This document shows, one piece after another, positions 27,578 through 36,030 of a DNA stretch of 64,000 nucleotides. Made by a program: the position numbers and the translations under genes. The DNA is from Geothrix campi (GTDB lineage: Bacteria > Acidobacteriota > Holophagae > Holophagales > Holophagaceae): the NCBI RefSeq assembly GCF_024609265.1, contig NZ_JANHMP010000001.1, positions 496,001 through 560,000 on the forward strand, given 5' to 3'. The stretch's first letter is position 1. The number at the start of each line of letters is the position of its first letter. The notes beneath the pieces are model-generated. The model was not told the DNA's origin and made no database searches. It worked only from the letters and a program-made list of their open reading frames with translations.

Positions 27578-29479
27578 ATGGCTGATCTCGACAACTTGAA
27601 TCTCCCCAAGACCATCGGCCGGTACCAGGTGCTTCGCCTCCTGGGCTCCGGGGCCATGGGCAGCGTCGTGCTGGCCGAGGATCCTCGGATCAAGCGCAAG
27701 GTGGCCATCAAGCTGATGAAGCTGGATACAGTCACGACTGACGCGGATCGGCACGAACACCTGATGCGCTTCCAGCGGGAGGCCGAAGTCTCGGGTCTGC
27801 TGAACCACCCGGGCATCGTTGCCATCTACGATGTGGGCGAGGAGGAGGGCTACGGGCCCTTCCTGGCCATGGAGTACGTGCCGGGTAAGCCCCTGGACGG
27901 CCTGATGAAAGAAGGTGCGGTCCTCCCCAACAAGGAGAAGCTGCGCATCGCCGCGGGCCTGGCCGAGGCGCTGGACCACGCCCACGCCAAGGGCATCGTC
28001 CACCGGGACGTGAAGCCCGGGAACGCGATGGTGGGCGAGGACGGCCGCACCAAGCTCATGGATTTCGGCATCGCCAAGCGCGAGGACGCCAGCCTCACGC
28101 AGACCGGCACCTTCCTGGGCACGCCCAGCTATGCCAGCCCCGAGCAGATCCGGGAAGGCACGGTGGACAGCCGCTCGGACATCTTCAGCTTCGGCGTCCT
28201 GGTCTTCGAGCTGATGAGCAGCCAGTCGCCGTTCCCGGGCACCTCCATCAACACCATCCTCTACCGCATCGTCAATGAGCCGCCCATCGAAGTGCAGCCG
28301 CCGGTGCTCGGCATGCTCCCTGAAGGTTGGCGGCGGGTCTTCGACAAGGTGCTGGCCAAGCGCCCGGAGGATCGCCACGCCACTTGCACCGCCTTCGTGC
28401 GCGAGCTGCTGGATGTCGTGGTGGATCTCAGCAAGGACGATCGCCGCGAGCTGCTCGGCCTCTTGAAGGCGAATGGCGACTCTCCCATCCCGGAGATCCG
28501 TTCGACTTCCTTCGATGAAACCATGGTGGTGGCCCGTCCCGAGCCCCGTGGGTCCGGCCGGATCTGGGTCGCCGCAGCCGTCGTTGCGGCCCTGGCAGTG
28601 GGCGGCTGGTTCCTGTTGCGCGGCCCGAAGGCCGCCCGCCTCCAGATTGATTCCCAGCCGGCGGGCGCGAAGGTGTTCGTGAACGATCTGGCCGTGGGCA
28701 CCACCCCCATGAACCAGCCCCTGCAGGCGGGGGATGCCCTGCGCTTGGAACTCAAGGGGTTCCGGCCCCTGGTCTACGCCTTCAAACCCGGCGAAGCACC
28801 GCCGATCTTCCCGCTGGACCCCATCATCACCGAGGAGACCATTGACTCCGTTCCACCTGGCGCCGCCGTGGTGCTGGACGAGAAGCTCCTGGAGGGCGAG
28901 ACGCCGCTCAAGGTGCGCTGGAACCAAGGCCAGGCCCACCGTCTCACCCTCACCAAGGAGAAGCTGGGATACGCCTCGGACTTCGCCCCCGGCGAGATCC
29001 CAGGCGGGCGTGCCTTCGAGCTGAAGGAGGCCACCACTGCGGAGTCACGGCAGGAACCGCCGCTGGATCCCAACGCCCCCGGAACCCTCAAGCTGGCCGG
29101 TGCCTTCGGCGTGCGCGTGAAGGTGGACGGGAAGGACATGGGCGACTTGGCCCCCGGCGCCAAGTTGTCGCTGCCCCCTGGGCCCCACAAGGTCGACCTG
29201 GCCAGCGGGAAGCATTACTACAAGGACAGCCGGAACCTGAGCGTGACCGCAGGCCAGACCGCACCTCTGAACCTGCCTGCCCTCGCCACCCTCACCGTCG
29301 AGACCTTCCCCGGCACCGGCAAAGTCCTCGTGGATGGCCAGGATACCGGCATCGAAAGCGACGGCAGCAGCGTCAAAGTCGCCGAAGGCCGCCACACCAT
29401 CACCGTCCGCGGCCCCAAGGGCAGCCGGAACGAGACCGTGGAGGTGAAGGGGGACAAGGGCTTGAAGTTCCCGTTGTGA
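27578..29479 (+). CDS. Serine/threonine protein kinase with C-terminal PEGA-like repeats
   Basis: 633 residues. Hanks-type kinase domain at about residues 15-280: glycine loop GSGAMGSVVLA, Lys45 in VAIK, HRDVKPGN (142-149), DFG (162-164), and GTPSYASPEQ in the activation segment. A single transmembrane helix spans 329-347. The outside half carries PEGA-like beta repeats (SQPAGAKVFVNDLAVGTTP, SVPPGAAVVLDEKLLEGETP, FPGTGKVLVDGQDTG). It should sense an extracytoplasmic signal or cell-wall ligand and phosphorylate cytoplasmic targets. Divergent from the GT2 gene; no phosphatase next to it. Confidence 0.93.
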   Translation: MADLDNLNLPKTIGRYQVLRLLGSGAMGSVVLAEDPRIKRKVAIKLMKLDTVTTDADRHEHLMRFQREAEVSGLLNHPGIVAIYDVGEEEGYGPFLAMEYVPGKPLDGLMKEGAVLPNKEKLRIAAGLAEALDHAHAKGIVHRDVKPGNAMVGEDGRTKLMDFGIAKREDASLTQTGTFLGTPSYASPEQIREGTVDSRSDIFSFGVLVFELMSSQSPFPGTSINTILYRIVNEPPIEVQPPVLGMLPEGWRRVFDKVLAKRPEDRHATCTAFVRELLDVVVDLSKDDRRELLGLLKANGDSPIPEIRSTSFDETMVVARPEPRGSGRIWVAAAVVAALAVGGWFLLRGPKAARLQIDSQPAGAKVFVNDLAVGTTPMNQPLQAGDALRLELKGFRPLVYAFKPGEAPPIFPLDPIITEETIDSVPPGAAVVLDEKLLEGETPLKVRWNQGQAHRLTLTKEKLGYASDFAPGEIPGGRAFELKEATTAESRQEPPLDPNAPGTLKLAGAFGVRVKVDGKDMGDLAPGAKLSLPPGPHKVDLASGKHYYKDSRNLSVTAGQTAPLNLPALATLTVETFPGTGKVLVDGQDTGIESDGSSVKVAEGRHTITVRGPKGSRNETVEVKGDKGLKFPL

Positions 29480-29749
29480 GCCGAGGTCCAGAGGGTGGGT
29501 TTCGGCGCTTCGCGGGTTTCTTCAACCGTTGTCGTCATTCCTACTCGCAGCAATCCGCGCCCATTCAGGTGATCGAGCCTGCCTGCGTCATCAAACCTGT
29601 TGCCTGCCTTCACTGATAGCTCAACATTTGCATTTCTTCGCGAACCAACCCAGGCGGCTTGCACATTGGCTGGATGGACCGCCCAAATACGGTCAAACAG
29701 CGGTGAATGGTTCGAGAATCGCCAGGGCAAGATCGAAGGAGTCCATCGC

Positions 29750-30115
29750 ATGGAAACAACCATCCACGCGATCCATTACCTGGAGATTGTCACCCCTGAT
29801 GTTGAGGCTGCGCGTCAGCTTTACTCCACGGCGTTTGGCTGGACCTTCCGGACGTCTGTGTCTGAACTCGGGAATGCGTCCGTAGCCACCATCCCGGGCG
29901 GTTCATTGGTTGGCATTCGTGCTCCGCTTCATGCCGGGGAAGTGCCGGTGGTGCGTACCTACATCCGGGTGCCCGACCCGAATGCGGCCGAGAAAGAGGC
30001 GAATCGCATTGGAGCAACAATCCTTCTCGAGTCAATGGACCTGGCAGGTTGGGGCAAGATCTCAACCTATGAATTCGGCGGCATCCAGCATGGGCTCTGG
30101 CAGGTACAGCCGTAA
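29750..30115 (+). CDS. VOC (glyoxalase/bleomycin resistance) superfamily protein
   Basis: 121 residues. Opens with HAIHYLEIVTPDVEAARQLY, the beta-alpha-beta signature of the vicinal oxygen chelate fold, and continues FGWTF. Usually a dimeric metal enzyme or binding protein; substrate unknown. ATG 29750 has GAAGGAG nine bases upstream; the in-frame open sequence before it is not coding-like. The upstream 270 bases hold no gene I can support. Looser packing than its neighbours suggests acquired DNA. Confidence 0.78.
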   Translation: METTIHAIHYLEIVTPDVEAARQLYSTAFGWTFRTSVSELGNASVATIPGGSLVGIRAPLHAGEVPVVRTYIRVPDPNAAEKEANRIGATILLESMDLAGWGKISTYEFGGIQHGLWQVQP

Positions 30116-30282
30116 ACTGCTGCCTGGCCCTCGGCTCAACTCGGCCCCCGCCTGGATTGTCTTTCTCTCTCTCCGCTTCTCGTTTCCTCGACTTCGCTCC
30201 GCGCCTCGGGGCAGATGAAGCTGGTCAGCTTCCCTTGTCAGGCCTCACTTCAAATCCATAAGACCTTCCGCCGGGAGAGGAA

Positions 30283-30699
30283 TTGAACCATTCATCAGGA
30301 ACGAATAATCCCAAACGTTCTCCCAAGAGCTTTTCTCCTGCCGGCCTTGGCGTCCAATGCCTGAGATGCGAAGGTACCGGCCGCCTGTCCATTGATTGCG
30401 ATCTTTGCAGTGGGAAAGGCGTAGTGGTCCTTAGTTGTCGAAAATGTTCTGGGACTGGTACCTATTCACAGGAAGCAGGACCGTGCTCTCGTTGCGAAGC
30501 GAAAGGGGTACTCCGTGATGGAACCAACTGCCCCCGCTGCAAGGGCATCAAAACCCAGAAGGCATTCTCCTCCGCCTGCGCCAAGTGCTCCGGCAGTGGT
30601 TCCGTACATCTTCCATGCAAGAAATGCCACGGAAGTCTTAAGGTTGTAGCGAGCTGTAAAACTTGCAATGGCACAGGTGTATATCGGCGAGAGCCATGA
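30283..30699 (+). CDS. Cysteine-rich zinc-finger-like protein (eight CxxC, DnaJ-type)
   Basis: 138 residues. Eight CxxC motifs in succession, several extended as CxxCxGxG (CEGTG, CSGKG, CSGTG, CSGSG, CNGTG contexts), the repeat of the DnaJ central zinc domain. There is no J domain or C-terminal substrate domain. DnaJ has four such motifs; this has eight, enough for four zinc sites. TTG start with GGGAG upstream; no internal Met. Base composition is more AT-rich than surrounding genes. Could be a free-standing chaperone-like or RNA/protein-binding zinc protein; unknown. Confidence 0.72.
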   Translation: MNHSSGTNNPKRSPKSFSPAGLGVQCLRCEGTGRLSIDCDLCSGKGVVVLSCRKCSGTGTYSQEAGPCSRCEAKGVLRDGTNCPRCKGIKTQKAFSSACAKCSGSGSVHLPCKKCHGSLKVVASCKTCNGTGVYRREP

Positions 30700-30846
30700 G
30701 CAGCCAAGCCCTCCGCCCAGCTCCCACGGCGCCTGTATGACCTTCCGTGCTCTCTCAGCTGCGCGCTTCCTCGGTTTCACATCGCCACGGCCTGGCAGTG
30801 CCAGTCTGTTTCATTCACTAGATCAACAATATTTTCCGGAGGTTCC

Positions 30847-31047
30847 ATGACCAGTCAGGAAATGGAAAAGGCTGCGATCGAACAAAGTTATATCTCTACG
30901 GTTGCCAATATTTTTGACAACTTTGTGGGTGGCTACACGGCTACCAATACTCCCGAGCGGCAAGAAGCGGTGAAACAAGACTTCAGAGAAAAGATCCTGC
31001 ATATCCGACTCATGAAGGATCTTGCCATTGCTTCTATTCCGGCTTGA
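30847..31047 (+). CDS. Small protein of unknown function
   Basis: 66 residues, likely helical, charged, no signal peptide or membrane segment. ATG preceded by CGGAGG at good distance, which is the main support. Codon use is more AT-rich than the window average. No family recognised. It lies between the CxxC protein and another orphan, in a patch with long gaps. Confidence 0.55.
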   Translation: MTSQEMEKAAIEQSYISTVANIFDNFVGGYTATNTPERQEAVKQDFREKILHIRLMKDLAIASIPA

Positions 31048-31364
31048 CCCTTCGTTCAAGCGGGCCCTGGCACACGCGCCTGGACTGCTTGCCTGACTTC
31101 GGCCGGATTCCGTTCGGCAAGGCGAACCTGATCGGGAACGGGGTGATCCCTACCGTTGGGACCTGAAAAATGACCGTTCGGCTGGTTCTGCTGCCCTTGG
31201 GTGCCTGAGGGTGCGTTTCATGGGTGATTCCCTCGAGGACTTCATCCTGTATGCCACTCCCCTCCAGTGACCTCCAGCATCAAGCCGCACCGGCCTATCT
31301 GTCAGCCCTGTCCACGTGGACCAGGCGGAGGGGCCCGGCCCGGCCGGCCCCAGAGGCCAAACCC
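31048..31364. other. Intergenic stretch without a supported gene
   Basis: 317 bases. Contains only a 16-codon ATG reading frame at 31220-31270 and in-frame upstream extensions of the next gene that look non-coding. No promoter, terminator or repeat that I can defend. Confidence 0.5.
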
Positions 31365-31772
31365 ATGGCCCGCGGCCCCCAGCAGGCTCTTCGATTGGAT
31401 CTGCTGCCGGGCTTCTCCCGCATCGAAGCTTTCGAAGAACACCTCGCCGCCGCGTTGAACAGCGGGGTTTGCGTGTATTTCGATGAGGCCGAGGCACTGT
31501 TGCTGTCCGGGAGGGCGCCGGACGGCATCTTGAGCGGCCTGCGCATCGTGCTCGGCCCGGAAGCTCAAGTTCCTGCACGCTTCCACATCCTGGGACCGGG
31601 CGTCGACGCCTCTTTCGCATTCGCCGACGGGTCTTTCCTGGCCGGCGAAGCCGATCGACGCCGGATCGATCTGATCCGCTACTGGTACCAGCACGCCAAG
31701 CCCCATCTCATCCAAGTCTGGAAGGCTGGCCGATCACCGAGTCGTCCCGCCGGCTCCATCGGTGCCGCCTGA
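31365..31772 (+). CDS. Hypothetical protein
   Basis: 135 residues from ATG 31365 (AGAGG eight bases upstream). Starts at 31251 (ATG) or 31224 (GTG) would add an Arg/Pro-rich segment that looks untranslated. The core (LRLDLLPGFSRIEAFEEHLA, then VCVYFDEAEALLLSG) reads as a genuine globular alpha/beta protein and uses normal GC-rich third positions. Ends in an aromatic segment RYWYQHAKPHLIQVW. I do not recognise it. It precedes the region around tRNA-Gln. Confidence 0.55.
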   Translation: MARGPQQALRLDLLPGFSRIEAFEEHLAAALNSGVCVYFDEAEALLLSGRAPDGILSGLRIVLGPEAQVPARFHILGPGVDASFAFADGSFLAGEADRRRIDLIRYWYQHAKPHLIQVWKAGRSPSRPAGSIGAA

Positions 31773-31796
31773 CCAGTTCGGCCGACCTGTGGTGTC

Positions 31797-31828
31797 GTAC
31801 GCGCGAAGCGTGGTATTCCGGACAGCCT
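31797..31828 (+). repeat. Upstream copy of a degenerate ~30-bp repeat near tRNA-Gln
   Basis: Contains gcgcgaagc and ggacagcct, matching 32030-32062 with a one-base length difference and a variable middle. The second copy directly abuts the 3' end of tRNA-Gln. Confidence 0.5.
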
Positions 31829-31984
31829 GATTAGATGGATTCCCTCCGCAGCACCCTGCGGGTGACGCTCCGGCCGCAGGGCTGGCTGCGCACGAGCCTC
31901 CGGTTGCGCCGGTCATTCCTGATTTCGTATCTTTCAGGCGCCCTAACGAAACCGACCGCCTCAGGTGGCTTTGGTAGAGGTATA

Positions 31985-32010
31985 AGCGAAAGCCCGGCTT
32001 CGCCGGGCCT
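31985..32010 (-). terminator. Terminator after tRNA-Gln
   Basis: Stem gcccggc (31992-31998) / gccgggc (32002-32008) with a three-base loop. On the minus strand it is followed by TTTCGCTT. Located about 50 bases after the tRNA 3' end. Confidence 0.65.
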
Positions 32011-32029
32011 TTCGCGCGGGGGCCCGGGG

Positions 32030-32062
32030 GTATGCGCGAAGCACGGAACCCCCGGACAGCCT
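32030..32062 (+). repeat. Downstream copy of the ~30-bp repeat, abutting tRNA-Gln
   Basis: Shares gcgcgaagc and ccggacagcct with 31797-31828. It lies immediately 3' of the tRNA-Gln CCA. Confidence 0.5.
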
Positions 32063-32137
32063 TGGTTGGGGAGGAAGGATTCGAACCCTCGGTACGCAGG
32101 ATCAAAACCTGCTGCCTTACCACTTGGCTACTCCCCA
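32063..32137 (-). tRNA. tRNA-Gln (anticodon TTG)
   Basis: Full cloverleaf on the minus strand. Acceptor TGGGGAG (32131-32137) pairs with CTCCCCA (32067-32073), discriminator A at 32066, and CCA encoded at 32063-32065. Anticodon loop TTTTGAT, anticodon TTG. T loop TTCGAAT. Confidence 0.96.
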
Positions 32138-32149
32138 GGCGGAAAGGCA

Positions 32150-32178
32150 AGCATAGCGCGGGTTCGCGTCTTGCCCAA
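32150..32178 (-). promoter_or_regulatory. Promoter of tRNA-Gln
   Basis: Minus-strand TTGGGC (32173-32178) and TATGCT (32150-32155), 17-base spacer, 12 bases before the tRNA 5' end. Confidence 0.6.
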
Positions 32179-32218
32179 GCCCGAGGTTCCGACTCCGGAC
32201 CCGGCTTCAGGGCCCCGT

Positions 32219-32578
32219 TCAGGGATTGATCTTGGGGGTGAAGCCGAACTCCTCGACGCCCAGCAGGTCGGGGCGCACCTGGGCGGCCTCGCCGCGTTCG
32301 ATGCGGCTGAGGGCGCGGTGGCCGGTGGCGGTCTCGTAGGCCAGCAGCACCTTCTCCTCGATCTCCTCGCGGAGGTTGTTGTTGAGGGGGTACGCGATGT
32401 CCTTGAAGCTGCCGTCGCGCTTGCGGCGGCTGGGCATGGCGACGAAGTAGCCATCCTCGCCCTCGACCACCCGGAGGTCGCCCACCAGGAAGCAGTCGTC
32501 GATGACCAGGGCCGCGAAGGCCCGCAGTTTGTCGTCACCTTCCACCTTGGTGATGCGGATGTCGGTGATGTTGAGCAT
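32219..32578 (-). CDS. spoVG: SpoVG-family RNA/DNA-binding regulator
   Basis: 119 residues. Opens with LNITDIRITKVEGDDKLRAFAALVIDDCFLVGDLRVV and continues YFVAMPSRRKRDGSFKDIAYP, the full SpoVG signature. In Firmicutes and spirochaetes it is a nucleic-acid-binding global regulator; sporulation is not implied. The C-terminal extension of about 25 residues beyond the core is variable in the family. Last gene of the long minus-strand series, 61 bases after the yfiH-like gene. Confidence 0.93.
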   Translation of the reverse strand: MLNITDIRITKVEGDDKLRAFAALVIDDCFLVGDLRVVEGEDGYFVAMPSRRKRDGSFKDIAYPLNNNLREEIEEKVLLAYETATGHRALSRIERGEAAQVRPDLLGVEEFGFTPKINP

Positions 32579-32639
32579 GGCAATCCTCGGTCTTCCGGCT
32601 TCAGTCCTCAGGCTTCAGGGACAGCGCCTATCTTCAAGA

Positions 32640-33317
32640 CTAGCCGATCTCGATCCAGCCCCACTGGCGGTCGGTGGTTTCGCCGCGGCGATAGGAGAAG
32701 AGCAGGTCGGGGCGGCACAGGGTGCAGAGCGCCACGCTGCCGTCCTTGGTGGGATCCAGCCCCAGGTCCAGGGCCTGGGCCCGCAGGAAGCCGTGCAGAT
32801 CGAGATGGGCCTTCCCGGAGGGGCCTTCGCTACGCAGTTCCTGACGCCAGGCAGGATCGTGCCTGGCGGCGGCGATGACTTCCTCACCCACTTCGAAGTG
32901 GCAGGCCAGGATGGCGGGACCGAAGGCCCAGACCAGCTCTGCCGGGTTTCCACCCAGGGCGCGGAAGCGGGCCACGCCACGGCGCAGGATGCCGCGGCCC
33001 GGCCCTGCGAAGGGGCTGTCATCGCCGTGCCCAGTCGCACCGCGCCAGCCGGCGTGCAGGGCCGCAACCCAGGGCCTGCCGTTCGCCAGCGGGCCGGCGA
33101 GCAGGATGGGCACGCAATCGGCCACACGCACGCCGATGCGGGCGCCCGGGCGCGAGGTCCAGAGGCCATCGCCCTCCACCACCGCCTCTGAGGCCTCGAC
33201 GATACCGCAGCGATGCACCTGGTTCAGGCGCCGCTCAGGCAGGTGCTCCGGTGAGTCCAGCCGGGTGGAGAACCCCCACTTCAGGGGGAAGGGGGGCTGA
33301 ACCTCAGGGGTGAGCAA
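32640..33317 (-). CDS. YfiH-family protein (multicopper polyphenol oxidase / purine nucleoside phosphorylase)
   Basis: About 225 residues. Motifs: NQVHRCGIVEA (metal His), RVADCVPILLA (active Cys), HAGWRGATG and FGPAILACHFEVG, all characteristic of YfiH/LACC1-like proteins. The family acts on purine nucleosides and was earlier called laccase-like. No ATG is available. TTG 33317 is the most likely start, since the stop of the carboxypeptidase gene lies just upstream at 33328. The start is uncertain; the family is not. Confidence 0.85.
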   Translation of the reverse strand: MLTPEVQPPFPLKWGFSTRLDSPEHLPERRLNQVHRCGIVEASEAVVEGDGLWTSRPGARIGVRVADCVPILLAGPLANGRPWVAALHAGWRGATGHGDDSPFAGPGRGILRRGVARFRALGGNPAELVWAFGPAILACHFEVGEEVIAAARHDPAWRQELRSEGPSGKAHLDLHGFLRAQALDLGLDPTKDGSVALCTLCRPDLLFSYRRGETTDRQWGWIEIG

Positions 33318-33327
33318 TGGGGGATTC

Positions 33328-34164
33328 TCAGCCCTTGGGTCCGACGCGGGCTTCCAGCCATTGCTTGATGCGGTTGGCGTCGCCCAGCCGCGAGTACTTG
33401 CCCCAGGAATCCAGCAAGATGATGAGCACGGGCCGGTTGGCCAGCATGGCCTGCATGACCAGACACCGGCCGGCCTCCTCGATGTAGCCGGTCTTGGAGA
33501 GGCCGATGGTCCACCGGGGGCTGCGTACCAGGGCGTTGGTGTTGGGGAACTGGATGCTGCGTCGGCCGGCCTGGATGCTGGTCTCGGGCCGGGTGGTGAA
33601 GTCCCGGATCTCGGGGTAGCGATAGGCGGCTTCCATGATGCGGGCCAGGTCGTGGGCGGAGGCCACGTTGCCGGCGGAAAGGCCGGAGGGATCTTCGAAC
33701 TTGGTCTCCTCCAGGCCAAGTTCTCTGGCCTTGGCGTTCATGGCCTGGACGAAGGTGGCCAGCCCGCCTGGGAAGGTGCGGCCCAGGGCATGGGCGGCAC
33801 GGTTCTCCGAGGCCAGCAGGGCCAGCAGGAGGGCCTGCTCCCGGGGCAGGCGGGTGCCGACGGGGAGGCGGGACTTGCTGTGCCGCAGTATGTCCTTGTC
33901 ATCATTGGTGATGGTGAGAATTTCCTGGGGATCCAGGTGGGCATCCAGCAGGACCATGGCCGTCATGAGCTTGGTGAGCGAGGCAATGGGTTGGACGGCT
34001 CCGGCCTGCTTTTCGAGCAGGGCCTGGCCAGTGGCCTGGTCCAGCACCAGGGCGGAGGCCGATTTGAGCAGGAGCTTCGCCGGGGGGCGGGGTGCCGCCT
34101 GCAGGACGGTGATGCCCACGCAGCACAAAAATCCCAGCCTTCGGATTCCCCGGTTGAACCCCAT
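33328..34164 (-). CDS. D-alanyl-D-alanine carboxypeptidase (S11, PBP7/DacA-like)
   Basis: 278 residues. The three penicillin-binding motifs are present: SLTK (catalytic Ser), SEN and KTG. An N-terminal signal peptide starts at ATG 34164 (MGFNRGIRRLGFLCCVG) with GGAG upstream; an earlier in-frame ATG would bury it. No C-terminal amphipathic anchor or DacA domain II, so it resembles the endopeptidase PBP7/PbpG more than PBP5. Trims peptidoglycan stem peptides in the periplasm. Confidence 0.9.
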   Translation of the reverse strand: MGFNRGIRRLGFLCCVGITVLQAAPRPPAKLLLKSASALVLDQATGQALLEKQAGAVQPIASLTKLMTAMVLLDAHLDPQEILTITNDDKDILRHSKSRLPVGTRLPREQALLLALLASENRAAHALGRTFPGGLATFVQAMNAKARELGLEETKFEDPSGLSAGNVASAHDLARIMEAAYRYPEIRDFTTRPETSIQAGRRSIQFPNTNALVRSPRWTIGLSKTGYIEEAGRCLVMQAMLANRPVLIILLDSWGKYSRLGDANRIKQWLEARVGPKG

Positions 34165-34236
34165 GCCTGCTCCATGAAGATAACGATTGTCGTCACCCGT
34201 TCCTAGTCTACTGGATCGGATGGTCGATGCGTTCAT

Positions 34237-35148
34237 TCAAAATGTTGGCGGCCAGAGTAGAACCAACAGGCTAAGGTCGGTGACGGCCCAAGCACCCAGG
34301 CCCCAATACATGCCAGTTTCGTGCCGCCGGTCGGTCCAGTTATGCCAACCCGCCATCCACGGCAACAAAACGCCCAACCAGGCTGCCAGGGAGGGGCCCA
34401 GGAACAGTGGATTCCGACGCAGGGTCAGAACCGCTACGCCGAACAGCAGATGGGCCACCAGGGCGGCCATCAAGGCCAGGGCCAGACTGCGACCCACGCC
34501 CACCCTGATCACCAGGGTGCGATCGCCCCGGCGGCTATCCTCGGCCACCTGGTAGATCTGGGTCATGGGGTAGAGGGCGGCGAAGAGGAAGGCGAAGCCC
34601 CACGAAGCCCACAGGATGCCCCCGTCGAAGGGTCGGCCGGTGAGGGCCCAGCCCGCCAGGGGGGTGAACAGGCCGAAGCCGAGGCAGTTGATGAGCAGGT
34701 CCCAGCCGGCCCGGGCCTTGAGGCGCACCGGAGGCACGGAATACAGCACGCTCATGACCACGCAGGCGAGGTTGAGCAGCCCGAACGGCCGGGGCAGCAG
34801 GAAACCCAGGAGCGCGGAGGCGACCAACAGCACGGAGGAGAAGGCCGCCAGATGATCGGGCGGCCTGGGCGGCGCCTTCAGGTAGCCGATGTCCCCCTCA
34901 TCCTTGTCGAAGGCGCTGTTGATGGCGAGGGTTCCGCCATTGAGCAGGACGACGAAGACCAGCCACCCCAGCAGCGTGGGCCGGGTCCGCAGGGCCCATC
35001 CGGTGGCCAGGAGCGTGCCCAGGAGGAAGTGGGCCGTCATGATGGGCCACTCCAACGGGCGCAGGTGGAGCAGGTAGGCCAGGACTCTGGGCCCGAGGAG
35101 GCGCTGGAAGAAAGCCCGGATGGGGTAGCTCGGGATTTCCCCGGTCAC
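34237..35148 (-). CDS. UbiA-family prenyltransferase
   Basis: 303 residues, eight or nine hydrophobic segments. First Asp-rich motif NSAFDKDEGD (NxxxDxxxD) is intact; the second region has YQVAEDSRRGDRT. Transfers a prenyl chain to an aromatic or other acceptor; acceptor not determinable. It overlaps the DUF116 gene by four bases (ATGA). The link to polyprenyl synthase at 13534 is only functional possibility. Confidence 0.9.
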   Translation of the reverse strand: MTGEIPSYPIRAFFQRLLGPRVLAYLLHLRPLEWPIMTAHFLLGTLLATGWALRTRPTLLGWLVFVVLLNGGTLAINSAFDKDEGDIGYLKAPPRPPDHLAAFSSVLLVASALLGFLLPRPFGLLNLACVVMSVLYSVPPVRLKARAGWDLLINCLGFGLFTPLAGWALTGRPFDGGILWASWGFAFLFAALYPMTQIYQVAEDSRRGDRTLVIRVGVGRSLALALMAALVAHLLFGVAVLTLRRNPLFLGPSLAAWLGVLLPWMAGWHNWTDRRHETGMYWGLGAWAVTDLSLLVLLWPPTF

Positions 35149-35933
35149 GCGATGCCTTCATGCCGCAGGGCCTGGACCTCGCCGGAAGGCCGGCGGGGTT
35201 CCACCAGGGCCTCCATGGCGGCCAGCAGATGGGGCACGCTGAAATCAGTATCCACGCACATGCCATGGGGCAGGCCCAGCGGAATCACGTAACAAGGGAT
35301 TTCCGGCATCTTGGTGAGCCCCTTGAGCAGTCGATCCGAGCAGCTCACGGCCACCACCAGGTCGGGGCGGTATTCCCGGGCTTCGCGGTAGGCCTTGTGG
35401 CTGCGGTTGGTGATGCGGCCCTCCCAGCGGTTCGTCAGCACCAGGTTCATGTAGTCGCCCACGGGACAAAGGCCGCAGTCATAGCAAGCCTGGAGGTCGT
35501 CGAGGACTCCGGCCTTGCAGCGGGCCATCTGGATGCAGTGGGGCAATAGGATCAGGGCCCGCTTGGCGCGGCGGCCGCTGAAGGCTTCGCGGATGCGCCG
35601 ATTGTTGTCGCCGCAGTAGGAGAGGATCCAGGTGTCCTCGTGGCCCAGCCAGCGGGCGAGGGGTCGGAAGGCATGCGCCCAGATGCTGTCCTGCCGTCGG
35701 ACCGCGGTCCGATTTCGGAGGAAGGCCTCCCCCCGCAGGAAGCTGGGCCAGACGGCAGCGAGGGCGCCTACGCCGCCCAGCAGCCACCACCCGCGCCCGG
35801 CGGTGTGGAGAGCCGCTCCCGCAAAGCCGAAAATCGCCGCCGCCAAGGGCAGGCCCCGGCGGACCCACAGGAAGAGAGCGCCCCGCTCGTCCGGCAAGGA
35901 GCCGGGCAGGGGCAGGGCGCGGGTTTCCTTCAC
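35145..35933 (-). CDS. DUF116 family membrane protein
   Basis: 262 residues. Two N-terminal transmembrane segments (about residues 20-60), then a cysteine-rich domain with LLPHCIQMARCK and ACYDCGLCPVGDY, the pattern of DUF116 proteins, which may bind a metal or Fe-S cluster. Function unknown. GTG 35933 is preceded by GGAG. Both lie within a duplicated copy of the end of mlaD, so this gene's start region is derived from the upstream gene. Overlaps ubiA by four bases. Confidence 0.83.
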   Translation of the reverse strand: MKETRALPLPGSLPDERGALFLWVRRGLPLAAAIFGFAGAALHTAGRGWWLLGGVGALAAVWPSFLRGEAFLRNRTAVRRQDSIWAHAFRPLARWLGHEDTWILSYCGDNNRRIREAFSGRRAKRALILLPHCIQMARCKAGVLDDLQACYDCGLCPVGDYMNLVLTNRWEGRITNRSHKAYREAREYRPDLVVAVSCSDRLLKGLTKMPEIPCYVIPLGLPHGMCVDTDFSVPHLLAAMEALVEPRRPSGEVQALRHEGIA

Positions 35934-35965
35934 TTGGAGGCTCCGGCCAGGCCGATGATCTTCTT
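35930..35965. repeat. Second copy of the mlaD 3' end
   Basis: 36 bases matching 36031-36066 with two mismatches. Read on the minus strand it encodes KKIIGLAGASK then a stop, the exact C-terminus of the MlaD-like protein. It now provides GGAG and the GTG start of the DUF116 gene. Confidence 0.85.
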
Positions 35966-36030
35966 CTTCGCCAGCAGGGCAGGCGAAGGCCGCATGGGTC
36001 GGCGTACGGCCGCCACCAGGCAGCGCGGCG

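Noticed and set aside
29480-29749. Integron-like recombination site before the VOC gene
   Set aside because: I could not find a convincing paired core-site structure.
31220-31270. 16-codon ATG reading frame
   Set aside because: Too short, no good ribosome-binding site, no downstream coupling.
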